Assembly: GCA_965363755.1 (NCBI GenBank)
Contig: CBDTVL010000193.1
Coordinates: 1-7,438, forward strand
Direction of reading: 5' to 3'
Source: JL08 sp965363755
GTDB lineage: Bacteria > Pseudomonadota > Alphaproteobacteria > Rhodobacterales > Rhodobacteraceae
DNA: 7,438 nucleotides
Shown: piece by piece, positions 1 through 6,134 of the stretch
How positions within the stretch are numbered: position 1 is the first letter of the stretch
Layout of the letters: each line of letters starts with the position of its first letter
Made by a program: the position numbers and the translations under genes
Notes under the pieces: model-generated
Database searches by the model: none
Told to the model about the DNA's origin: nothing
The model's input: the letters and a program-made list of their open reading frames with translations, nothing else

Positions 1-85
1 CCAGAAAACTGGGTGCGCCGCTGTTTCCATTCAGCAACGTCAAGGCTACGATTTCCTGCCGGTGGTCCGTGAAAGCTTGCGATGA
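1..85 (+). pseudogene. Possible remnant of a LysR-type regulator DNA-binding domain (or tail of an upstream gene)
   Basis: Two short stretches resemble the end of the LysR-family winged helix, but they sit in different frames. Bases 3-26 read RKLGAPLF, like the family consensus LxxxLGxxLFxR. Bases 44-82 read GYDFLPVVRESLR, like the part after the usual LTxAG. In intact members about twelve residues separate these blocks; here there are about six and the frame changes, which a deletion of about 19 bases would explain. The second frame stops at 83-85. Any upstream helix-turn-helix would lie outside the window. Instead, this could simply be the 3' end of an unrelated upstream gene in frame 2 (stop 83-85) or frame 3 (stop 128-130). 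Low confidence. Confidence 0.25.
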
Positions 86-142
86 TTCTGACAACGATGC
101 TCTCACTATGAATGAACCGACGCTGAAATAAGGCGAACAACT

Positions 143-1135
143 TTGAACCCGAACCCCACCGAAGGCCATACGTCATGGGCCAGCAAAGAACAGCGTGCCC
201 TCACAATCGCAAAATGGGGAAACCTTTTTATGGGTGCGGCGGGCGTCTTTGCGGCTTGGCTGTCACATTCGCAGGCATTGCTGGTTGATGGCTTATTTTC
301 TCTTGTCGGATTCACTGCGGCAATATTTGCACGGCAAGTCAGTGCATCAATTAGACTCAACCCGGACATGCGGCGACCGCTTGGTTATGCGGTTGATGAG
401 TCGATTTACACAACTTTCCGGGCTCTGTCGCTCATTGGAGTTGTGGCGTTTGCTTTTGGAAGCGCGGTTCTCAATATTGTGGATTACGCGACCGGCGGAG
501 ACATTGCGGAACTGAGGTACGGGCCAATAGTCATATATTTTGTTGTAATTTGCATCGTCTGTTTTGGCCTTGCCGCGACGCATTATTTTGTTTGGAAATC
601 CACCGGACGTCAGAGCGATGTTCTTCGTTTAGAGATGCGATCAGCAACTTTCGACGGGCTCATAACGGTAGCTGCCGGGCTTGGCTTGTCGGTCATGCCA
701 TTGCTCAAGGGAACTTCGATCGGATGGATGACACCCATCGGCGACTCTCTCATCGTCGTTGTGCTTTGCGTGTTGGTTGTCGGGCACTATTTTTCAGATT
801 TTCGCAAGGGTTTGGGCGAACTGGCTGGCGTCAGCATTGTGCAAAATCAAGTATCTGCGGCGCGCGCCGCTGTTCTGGGAGTATTTGATGATATCGGTGG
901 AAATCTGGTTGACCTTTCGGTGATCAGGTTTGGCCGCATGCATCAGGTACAAATGTACTTTGAGCCGAGCCAACCGATCACGGCAGAAACAGTCGATCAT
1001 GCAACCCGAAAATGTGATCAAGAACTCGCTGGCGTGCTTGGCCCGTCAATTTCCGTCATCCTGATTTCATGTCATGGTCGGGTTCTCGGTGAGTCTGGCT
1101 CAGAAGTTCAGATCAGTGATCGCGATCAGAAGTGA
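143..1135 (+). CDS. Cation diffusion facilitator (CDF)-like membrane transporter
   Basis: Encodes 330 residues, likely an inner-membrane cation/proton antiporter-type efflux protein. About six hydrophobic segments are visible (roughly residues 23-40, 45-65, 93-115, 127-150, 172-187 and 200-217), followed by a soluble C-terminal domain of about 90 residues (220-310) of the size expected for the CDF dimerisation domain. The motif ALLVDGLFSLVGF (45-57) marks TM2 and EMRSATFDG (164-172) marks TM5. The TM2 Asp (D49) and TM5 Asp (D171) are present, but the partner residues four positions away are Ser (S53 and S167) where classic zinc/iron CDF proteins carry Asp and His. RRPLGYAVDE (78-87) recalls the YPFGY loop of a divergent CDF branch (COG3965 type, from memory). 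The start is TTG at 143, nine bases after AAGG (130-133); an in-frame stop at 113-115 bounds it, and no ATG occurs before 230, inside the first membrane helix. The substrate cannot be read from the sequence. Confidence 0.85.
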   Translation: MNPNPTEGHTSWASKEQRALTIAKWGNLFMGAAGVFAAWLSHSQALLVDGLFSLVGFTAAIFARQVSASIRLNPDMRRPLGYAVDESIYTTFRALSLIGVVAFAFGSAVLNIVDYATGGDIAELRYGPIVIYFVVICIVCFGLAATHYFVWKSTGRQSDVLRLEMRSATFDGLITVAAGLGLSVMPLLKGTSIGWMTPIGDSLIVVVLCVLVVGHYFSDFRKGLGELAGVSIVQNQVSAARAAVLGVFDDIGGNLVDLSVIRFGRMHQVQMYFEPSQPITAETVDHATRKCDQELAGVLGPSISVILISCHGRVLGESGSEVQISDRDQK

Positions 1136-1225
1136 CTGTCTGATATCTTTTCCCGCCAACTAATAATACTCGTCGTCGTTGGCCGATCTTTCTGACCCTG
1201 CTTGTGTGTTTGCCTCTGCAGTTGA

Positions 1226-1564
1226 TCAACTTCTGAGCGGTCCAATCCTTATGTGCAAAGAGGTGCTAGCGTGCCAGTAAAGCGTGCGGAGCCTAAGCTT
1301 TACGCGGATGAACAAGACGACGGAGGCGAGTATCGCACAAATAGGATAGACGGTGAGCGACCCGATGTAGACCTGGCCAGCCTCGGTTGTTGCAAGTGCC
1401 ATCGAAAGCTCAAGCGAGGCAAGGGTTCTCGCACTTAGGGACATTTTCGCCGCGAACAGAAACGACAGCTGTGACCGGTCCCTTGAACATATACCAACAT
1501 GGAGCAGCCCAAGCACTGTCGCGATAGCCGCCGAAGAAATGTAGGCAATCGTCTGAGCATTCAA
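1226..1564 (-). CDS. Possible small membrane protein, unknown family
   Basis: An open frame of 112 residues with ATG start and TGA stop. I do not recognise it. Two hydrophobic segments stand out, about residues 5-25 (starting TIAYISSAAIATVLG) and 66-88 (QVYIGSLTVYPICAILASVV), with a weaker one near 43-58. The second is followed by a basic stretch (RVKLRLR), in keeping with positive-inside topology. Third codon positions are rich in G and C (my rough count is over 60%), as in the real genes here, which favours coding. Against it, the ribosome-binding site is weak (GGTGG about 11 bases before the ATG), an in-frame TGA directly precedes the ATG, and the C-terminal 20 residues look less protein-like. 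It lies alone between two transporter genes and is co-oriented with the MFS gene, whose stop is 319 bases upstream of this start. It may be a genuine small gene or a decaying one. Confidence 0.38.
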   Translation of the reverse strand: MNAQTIAYISSAAIATVLGLLHVGICSRDRSQLSFLFAAKMSLSARTLASLELSMALATTEAGQVYIGSLTVYPICAILASVVLFIRVKLRLRTLYWHASTSLHIRIGPLRS

Positions 1565-1685
1565 AATTAGTCCACCAAACTGTGTTCCGATGTTGTGGCA
1601 GGGTCTCGCTGCTAGACGAAAAACTTGGGGAGTGTCACTTGTTTTGAAAAACCGATCTCAACTTGATCTGAAGCTACAACTGCCG

Positions 1686-1709
1686 AGTTTTCTAGCTGCT
1701 AGGAAAACT
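1686..1709. repeat. Near-perfect inverted repeat / hairpin
   Basis: AGTTTTC-TAG pairs with CTA-G-GAAAACT around a CTG loop, giving a ten-pair stem with a single-base bulge at 1702. No run of T follows on either strand, so it is not a standard intrinsic terminator. It may be a protein-binding site or a recombination or decay relic; the role is unknown. Confidence 0.6.
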
Positions 1710-1787
1710 GGACTGTGGGCCCTCAGTGCTGTGTCATGGCTTGCGTTGATGGGTTCAAATTTCCGAGAAAGAAACGAGATCATCATG

Positions 1788-1801
1788 CGGTCGCGCGACC
1801 G
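1788..1801. repeat. Perfect 14-base palindrome
   Basis: CGGTCGCGCGACCG reads the same on both strands. It is GC-rich and sits about 80 bases beyond the 3' end of the MFS gene. As RNA it would fold only with a very small loop, so a DNA-binding site or chance in GC-rich sequence are both possible. Confidence 0.5.
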
Positions 1802-1844
1802 TCGCTGCGCGGCCCTGAGCTTAAATTCAAAGCAGGCTGTCTTT

Positions 1845-1881
1845 CGAAACGTTATGTATCTCAATGAGAAGAAGCGTTTCG
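1845..1881 (-). terminator. Inverted repeat just downstream of the MFS gene, possible 3' hairpin
   Basis: CGAAACG (1845-1851) is the exact inverse of CGTTTCG (1875-1881), leaving a 23-base loop. It begins three bases after the MFS stop codon on the minus strand. There is no clear U-tract, so it is at best a weak terminator or a 3'-end stabilising hairpin. Confidence 0.3.
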
Positions 1882-1883
1882 GC

Positions 1884-3221
1884 TCAGTATGAGGCCTCAT
1901 TCGTTGCCCATGTCGGGTGCAGTTTGTCGACATAATAGGCGTGGCTGTGCTGGTGGTCGGGGCCATTGGCGGGCGTGTCATGCAGGTGTGGATGGTCGTC
2001 AGGCAATTCCGGATGGCTGTGCGCCCGCGCGACTGGATCGGTGGCGGGCCAGACGCGCATTGCCGCCAGTGTCACAAGTGCGCAAAGACCTGAGAGCAGG
2101 ATAAGCGCGGTTTCCAACGCGACCCATGTGGCAAGCCAGCCTGCCAAAGGATAGGCCAAAAGCCACCCAGCGTGACTTAGCGAAAACTGCGCTGCGAATA
2201 CTGAAGGCCGATCAGCCGGCTTGGCCGAGCGGGTTATGATTAACCCCCCCGGGGTCAGTACCAGCGAGGACGCGAGGCCAAAGCCCGCCCAAAGCGCCAG
2301 GAGACCAGCGATGGGCAGGGTCAGGGCAATGAGCGTGCCGAGCACGGCAAAAACAAGTGCGCCTGTGACCATTACAAACCGCTCATTGGTCAATCTTATC
2401 AACCGCGGCACGGCCAGCGCGCCAATGGCGGCACCCAACCCATAAAACGCCATCAGGACCGGAAAATAATACTCGGCATCGCCGAGGCGCTTTCCCGCAA
2501 AGACCACCGAATTTACCAGCACCCAGGCCATTGCAAGCGCCAGCGCGAAATTCAGCAGAAACAATCCCCGCAGCCGCGGCGTCCGGGCATAGATGTTCAG
2601 CCCCTTAAGGGCGCGGCGTGAAAAAGGTTCTTTGCGATCCATGTCGTGATCTTGAGGGAAACGCGCGACAAGTATGGCTGCGATAGATCCAACAAAAGCC
2701 AATGCGGCGCAGATGAACAAGCTGTTGGTCGCGACCACTTGCAACATGGCGGCTGCGATGACAGGGCTCAGCATCGCCTCCAAAGTGTAGGCAATGCGCG
2801 ACCAAGACAATGCGCGGGTGTACAATTCTTCATCTGGAAGGATGTCGGGAATAACCGATTGGTAAAGCGGCGTGAAGGCCGAAGAAAGCGCGAAGAAGGC
2901 AAAGGCAAGAACCGCGATTTGCCAGGTGTCTGAGACAAAAGCCATCGGAATAAGAAGCAGCATCCGTCCGATGTCCAGTCCGATCAAAACAGACTTTCGA
3001 GGCTGCCCTGCCAGGGTGGTCTCTGCCAGTGGTGCCAGGAGTACATAGGCGACCATCTTCAACGCCAACAGAAGCCCCAGAATGCGTCCGCCAGCGGCAT
3101 CGCCGCCGATTGCGTAAGCGCTAAGCGACAGCGCAACAGTCAATAATCCGACCGCCAATAGTGAACAGATCTGCGAGGCAAAAAGCGCTCGGAACGCTGG
3201 ATATGAAAGAGGGCTTTTCAA
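1884..3221 (-). CDS. Major facilitator superfamily transporter with histidine-rich C-terminal tail
   Basis: Encodes 445 residues, an inner-membrane secondary transporter. The protein is mostly hydrophobic, with about twelve predicted helices in two halves joined by a charged loop near residues 190-215 (FPQDHDMDRKEPFSRRALKG). The tail after the last helix (about 393-445) is rich in His, Asp and Pro: His at 401, 403, 410, 412, 414, 423, 425, 427 and 435, with blocks such as HSHPELPDDHPHLHD and DHQHSHAYYVDKLHP. Such tails occur in some metal-export MFS proteins (for example NreB-type nickel resistance), so divalent metal export or sensing is a reasonable inference, not proof; drug efflux is an alternative. 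The start is TTG at 3221; no other start codon lies in frame back to the upstream TGA. AGGAA (3233-3237) lies 11 bases before it. A candidate promoter lies at 3252-3279. The gene converges on the CDF-like gene. Confidence 0.85.
   Translation of the reverse strand: MKSPLSYPAFRALFASQICSLLAVGLLTVALSLSAYAIGGDAAGGRILGLLLALKMVAYVLLAPLAETTLAGQPRKSVLIGLDIGRMLLLIPMAFVSDTWQIAVLAFAFFALSSAFTPLYQSVIPDILPDEELYTRALSWSRIAYTLEAMLSPVIAAAMLQVVATNSLFICAALAFVGSIAAILVARFPQDHDMDRKEPFSRRALKGLNIYARTPRLRGLFLLNFALALAMAWVLVNSVVFAGKRLGDAEYYFPVLMAFYGLGAAIGALAVPRLIRLTNERFVMVTGALVFAVLGTLIALTLPIAGLLALWAGFGLASSLVLTPGGLIITRSAKPADRPSVFAAQFSLSHAGWLLAYPLAGWLATWVALETALILLSGLCALVTLAAMRVWPATDPVARAHSHPELPDDHPHLHDTPANGPDHQHSHAYYVDKLHPTWATNEASY
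1917..2021 (-). other. Region encoding the His-rich metal-binding tail of the MFS protein
   Basis: Codes for residues 401-435 of the MFS protein, with nine histidines in 35 residues, often in HxH pairs and beside Asp. This is a soluble cytoplasmic tail, as both MFS termini are normally cytoplasmic. The composition is typical of Ni/Zn/Co-binding segments, though the metal cannot be named from sequence. Confidence 0.7.
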
Positions 3222-3251
3222 GAGGCGATCATTTCCTGTGGTGCCCTTACA

Positions 3252-3279
3252 GGGATAAACCGGGTTATCTTTGCGTCAA
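3252..3279 (-). promoter_or_regulatory. Candidate promoter of the MFS gene
   Basis: On the minus strand TTGACG (3274-3279) matches five of six bases of the sigma-70 -35 box. A 16-base spacer leads to TATCCC (3252-3257), a weak -10 box with three of six matches. It ends about 30 bases before the TTG start. A regulated promoter with a poor -10 box fits a gene that needs an activator or derepression, but this is inference. Confidence 0.4.
3255..3268. promoter_or_regulatory. Candidate operator: near-palindrome in the MFS promoter
   Basis: ATAAACCGGGTTAT has the form ATAA-x-CCGG-x-TTAT, symmetric apart from one base pair in each arm. It lies in the spacer and -10 part of the candidate MFS promoter, where a repressor or a MerR-type regulator would act. 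No regulator gene is adjacent, and I cannot assign it to a known family motif. Confidence 0.35.
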
Positions 3280-3288
3280 CCAAATAGT

Positions 3289-3420
3289 TTAAAGGCCACC
3301 GATCACTTTAACTGCAAGCGCATCGACAACCAGGACAAACTGATCGGCCTTGGCATCGCTCATCAGAGCTGAATGCCCAAGCCCTATCCAATGAGAATAC
3401 TGGTTTCGCACAGCGTGCAT
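3289..3420 (-). pseudogene. Possible C-terminal remnant of a lost protein gene
   Basis: The minus strand reads MHAVRNQYSH through to SDAKADQFVLVVDALAVKVI-GGL and stop, 43 residues. The last 25 residues look like natural protein (alternating hydrophobic strand, ordinary codon choice such as gcc aag gcc gat cag), unlike the rest of the longer open frame, which runs back into the reductase gene and there is low-complexity Pro/Ser sequence. There is no ribosome-binding site before the ATG at 3420. I do not recognise the family. It may be a decayed gene end or chance. Confidence 0.2.
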
Positions 3421-3429
3421 GTGTGCAGA

Positions 3430-3456
3430 TTGGAGGGCAATTGTCTTTGATAAAAT
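3430..3456 (+). promoter_or_regulatory. Weak promoter candidate for the aldo/keto reductase gene
   Basis: TAAAAT (3451-3456) matches five of six bases of a -10 box. The best -35 candidate, TTGGAG (3430-3435), is only 15 bases upstream, which is short. The predicted start of transcription would leave a leader of about 145 bases before the GTG start codon. Confidence 0.25.
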
Positions 3457-3594
3457 GTGTCTGGAGTTGCCCACGCGATAAACTGCAAGGTCGCTGCGCT
3501 CTTTCGTTACGCTGCTATGCAGGGTATTTGGCCCTGTCCCGGTTTGGCGTAAGGTCGCTGAATTGGTCCGCAGAAATGGGTTCACAAACAGTTT

Positions 3595-3600
3595 GAGAGG
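3595..3600 (+). promoter_or_regulatory. Ribosome-binding site of the aldo/keto reductase gene
   Basis: GAGAGG lies five bases before the GTG at 3606 and supports that codon as the start. Confidence 0.6.
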
Positions 3601-3605
3601 CCTTC

Positions 3606-4598
3606 GTGAAAAAACGCCAAATTCGCCAAGATGGAAAAATGGTTTCGGAAATCGGTCTGGGGTGCTGGAGCTTTGCTGGTGCTTATGGTCCGACGTCAGA
3701 GGCGGAGGCGCATAACACGTTGTCGGCGGCGCTGGATCTGGGGATTGATTTTCTCGACACCGCAAACGTTTACGGTATGGGCGCTTCGGAAACGATCATT
3801 GGGACCTTTCTGAAAGGGGATTCCACTCGTTTCACGATCGCGACCAAAGCCTCGATTTGGCGTGATCCGGATACGGGTGTCCGCGGCTTTAACAACAAGG
3901 CGGATCATTTGCGCGCTGAGCTTGAAAAATCGCTGTCCAGATTGGGCGTCGAACATGTTGCTCTTTATTATATTCACCGCCGAGATCCTGACGTCGACGT
4001 CGAAGACGTTATGAAGACACTTCTGGGGTTCAAAGCCGAAGGCAAGATTGGCGGCATTGGATTTTCAGAGATTTCCCCGGCCACATTGCGACGCGCTTGT
4101 GAAGTAGGGACCGTGGATGCGGTTCAAAGCGAGTATTCGCTGTGGAGCCGTTATCCGGACCTGGGAATGATTCAGACCTGCGCTGAACTCGGGGTTGCAT
4201 TTGTACCTTTTTCGCCGCTTGGGCGTGGGATGTTTGCACCGACACCGCCGGTTCCGGGCGCGTTCAATGATGGCGACATTCGCAAAGGCCAGCCACGATT
4301 TTTGGAGCCAAACTTTAGCTTCAATGTGAAAGCAGTAGCGAAATTCAAGACCCTCGCCAGAGAGTTGAGCATCTCACCTGTTGCCCTTGCCATCGCCTGG
4401 TGCTTAGCAAGGGGCGCGCATCTTATCCCTATCCCAGGCACACGAACTGCCGACCATCTGGCTGACTGCGCTGCGGGCAGTTCTTTCCCGATGACAGATG
4501 AAGTCATGGCAAGAATTGATCAGATTCTGCCGACCGGATGGGCACACGGTGATCGATACACTCACAACCAATGGGTTGGGGTCGAAGGTTATTGCTAA
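3606..4598 (+). CDS. Aldo/keto reductase
   Basis: Encodes 330 residues, the usual length for this cytoplasmic NAD(P)H-dependent oxidoreductase family with a (beta/alpha)8 barrel. The full catalytic tetrad is visible: D51 and Y56 in GIDFLDTANVYG (47-57), K81 in FTIATKAS, and H124 in LYYIHRRDP. Further family marks are the start QIRQDGKMVSEIGLGCW (5-21), GFSEISPATLRRA near 152-164, VQSEYSLWSR (173-182), and the cofactor-phosphate loop IPIPGTRTADHL (274-285). The overall pattern resembles AKR13/YakC-like enzymes that reduce aldehydes or ketones, but the physiological substrate cannot be told. The start is GTG with GAGAGG five bases upstream. It is divergent from the MFS gene and convergent with the DadA-like gene, with 114 bases between stops and no strong terminator, so it is probably a single-gene transcript. 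Confidence 0.93.
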   Translation: MKKRQIRQDGKMVSEIGLGCWSFAGAYGPTSEAEAHNTLSAALDLGIDFLDTANVYGMGASETIIGTFLKGDSTRFTIATKASIWRDPDTGVRGFNNKADHLRAELEKSLSRLGVEHVALYYIHRRDPDVDVEDVMKTLLGFKAEGKIGGIGFSEISPATLRRACEVGTVDAVQSEYSLWSRYPDLGMIQTCAELGVAFVPFSPLGRGMFAPTPPVPGAFNDGDIRKGQPRFLEPNFSFNVKAVAKFKTLARELSISPVALAIAWCLARGAHLIPIPGTRTADHLADCAAGSSFPMTDEVMARIDQILPTGWAHGDRYTHNQWVGVEGYC

Positions 4599-4712
4599 CG
4601 CGCCGTGAGCCGGTTTTGACTGATCATTGAAGGCATCGAGCGGAGCGATCCATCGGCGACAAAACAATCTCGCTGACCAGCAAACTGAACCATTGATCTT
4701 TGGGCCATGGTG

Positions 4713-5957
4713 TTAGCTGAAACGCATGGGGTCATAGGGCCTTAGATCAATATTTGGGGGTGTGTTGTTGATCAGTTCCGCCACAATGCGCCCGGTTTTG
4801 GGGCCGGCAGTCAGGCCGACATGTTGGTGTCCGAACCCGGTGAAAACCCCGGTGGATCGCAATTCACCTATTAACGGCAGGCTGTCAGTCGTCGACGGGC
4901 GGAACCCCATCCATTCTTCGGTATCGGAATAGGTTAGGTTTGGAAAAGCGATTGCAGCCTTTTTGCGCAACAGCGCGATCGGTGCGCGGGATGGCCCAGC
5001 GTGAATTCCGCCAAATTCGACGGTACCGGCGCAGCGCAAACTATTCCCCATTGGTGTCACGCCAAATTTGCCCGATGACATCATCATGGGATTGCGCGGA
5101 AGCTGCGACGGGTTTTTGAATAATACGTGGTAGCCGCGCTCGGTTTCCAAAGGTACATTCAGACCAAGCTTTTGCATCAGTGGCTTTGACCAGATGCCGG
5201 ATGTGACAACAGCCCTATCACACTCAAACCGTCCGTTAGTGGTTTCTACGGCCTTAATTCGGTCTCCGGTAAGATCGAAATCAGTCACTTCGGCCTGAAC
5301 AATCTGCCCGCCGATTTCTTCAAACATCTGAGCCAGTTCGGCAACATATAGGCCCGGATGCAAAATATGTCCGTGATCTTTTAGGACAGCAAGAAGATTG
5401 ATTGACGGGCCAAGAATGGGTTCTTCTTCCTGAACGGCGCGCCCTTCAATCAGTTCCGGAACATAACCGCACTCGCGCCTTATCGCCCAGCCGTAGGCAT
5501 CTTTCTCAAAGGCTTTACGGCTGTCGTAGGCAAAACTGAAACTGCTTTCCTGCACCCGGCTTTCAGCACGAGTGCCCTGCACGAGTGACTTGTGCTGTTG
5601 CAAAGAGTCGCCAAGGATCGGCAGCAACGCCGCAGCAGTTTTACGCGCGTCAGTGTCATTTGCGCGTTTCATAAACTGAAACAGCCAAGGCGCAATTTTG
5701 GGAAGATAAGACCACCGCATAAACAGAGGCGAATTGGGGTCCAGCAGGTATTTGGGTGCTGTTTTCAGCAATCCGGGCGTGGTCACCGGAATGACCGCCC
5801 ATTGCGCGAGCAAACCGGCGTTGCCATAAGACGCCGCCATTCCGGGTTGATCCTTGTCGATCAAAACCACGTCGTGATTGGCCCGGCGCAGCCATATCGC
5901 CGTCGATACTCCGACGATCCCAGCGCCAACAACAACAATTTTCAACGTCTTCGCCAT
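4713..5957 (-). CDS. DadA-like FAD-dependent amino acid dehydrogenase/oxidase
   Basis: Encodes 414 residues from ATG 5957, close to the usual DadA length (about 410-430). The N-terminal dinucleotide-binding fold is clear: KIVVVGAGIVGVSTA (6-20) with GAGIVG at 11-16, acidic D34 at the end of the second strand (VVLIDKD), and SYGNAGLLA (43-51), matching the SxxNAG block of D-amino acid dehydrogenases. Near the C-terminus GFRPSTTDSLPLIG (351-364) and GFGHQHVGLTAGP (374-386) are the conserved FAD/active-site blocks of the family. The expected reaction is oxidative deamination of an amino acid to the keto acid and ammonia, with electrons passed to a quinone or oxygen; D-amino acids are the common substrates, but hydroxyproline or N-methyl amino acids are possible. 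A GTG at 5999 would add 14 residues (MVVNKWRHLRRGVR) unlike the family and lacks a ribosome-binding site, whereas GGGGTGAG directly precedes the ATG. It is divergent from the amidohydrolase gene. Confidence 0.9.
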   Translation of the reverse strand: MAKTLKIVVVGAGIVGVSTAIWLRRANHDVVLIDKDQPGMAASYGNAGLLAQWAVIPVTTPGLLKTAPKYLLDPNSPLFMRWSYLPKIAPWLFQFMKRANDTDARKTAAALLPILGDSLQQHKSLVQGTRAESRVQESSFSFAYDSRKAFEKDAYGWAIRRECGYVPELIEGRAVQEEEPILGPSINLLAVLKDHGHILHPGLYVAELAQMFEEIGGQIVQAEVTDFDLTGDRIKAVETTNGRFECDRAVVTSGIWSKPLMQKLGLNVPLETERGYHVLFKNPSQLPRNPMMMSSGKFGVTPMGNSLRCAGTVEFGGIHAGPSRAPIALLRKKAAIAFPNLTYSDTEEWMGFRPSTTDSLPLIGELRSTGVFTGFGHQHVGLTAGPKTGRIVAELINNTPPNIDLRPYDPMRFS

Positions 5958-6134
5958 TCTCACCCCGCGCCTCAGGTGCCGCCACTTGTTGACAACCACT
6001 GATGAAACACTGTGTCTGAACTAGCAGCTTTGCAAAAGAGTAACAGCGAATAAGATGGGCGGTCAGGAACGTCGCATTCTGGCCACCGTAAGACGCACCG
6101 CGTTTTGCACGGCAGAAGCAAAAAGGAAGTTGTG
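5958..6134. promoter_or_regulatory. Divergent promoter region between the DadA-like and M20 genes
   Basis: 177 bases must hold promoters for both genes. On the plus strand TTTGCA (6029-6034), a 16-base spacer and TAAGAT (6051-6056) form a weak sigma-70-like candidate. TTGACA (5989-5994) is a perfect -35 box but has no good -10 box at the right distance. I see no clear operator. A shared regulator is likely in such an arrangement but none is encoded in the window. Confidence 0.4.
6121..6129 (+). promoter_or_regulatory. Ribosome-binding site of the M20 amidohydrolase gene
   Basis: AAAAGGAAG lies five to six bases before the ATG at 6135. It fixes that ATG as the start rather than the in-frame TTG at 6105. 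Confidence 0.7.

Larger units (their letters stand above)
1565..1883. other. Gene-poor stretch with inverted repeats
   Basis: No convincing gene is seen here. The open frames across it on both strands have low-complexity basic composition, no domain I know and no good ribosome-binding site. The stretch holds three inverted repeats that are listed separately (1686-1709, 1788-1801 and 1845-1881). It lies downstream of the MFS gene. Confidence 0.5.
3222..3605. other. Divergent intergenic control region between MFS and aldo/keto reductase genes
   Basis: 384 bases separate the two divergent starts. The side near the MFS gene holds a plausible promoter and near-palindrome. The middle (3289-3420, minus) resembles a lost protein C-terminus. 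The side near the reductase holds a TAAAAT box and a 10-base direct repeat, AAGGTCGCTG at 3487-3496 and 3551-3560. No complete gene is supported. Confidence 0.6.

Noticed and set aside
1117..1128. 12-base palindrome TGATCGCGATCA
   Set aside because: It lies inside the last codons of the CDF-like gene and is made of common GATC/CGCG words; chance is the simpler explanation.
1590..1892. Plus-strand open frame of 100 codons
   Set aside because: Composition is basic and irregular, no domain or ribosome-binding site is seen, and it runs through three inverted repeats into the 3' end of the MFS gene on the other strand.
2244..2254. C7G4 homopolymer pair as a possible frameshift or phase-variation tract
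   Set aside because: It encodes a normal TPGG turn in the MFS protein, the frame continues intact on both sides, and the runs are too short for a convincing phase-variable tract.
3289..3765. Minus-strand open frame of 158 codons as a whole gene
   Set aside because: Its 5' third is antisense to the aldo/keto reductase and is low-complexity; only the C-terminal end looks natural, so I kept that part as a weak remnant.
4599..4712. Terminator between the convergent reductase and DadA-like genes
   Set aside because: Only short stems (ACCAT/ATGGT with a 13-base loop near 4690-4712) and no T-runs were found, too weak to call.
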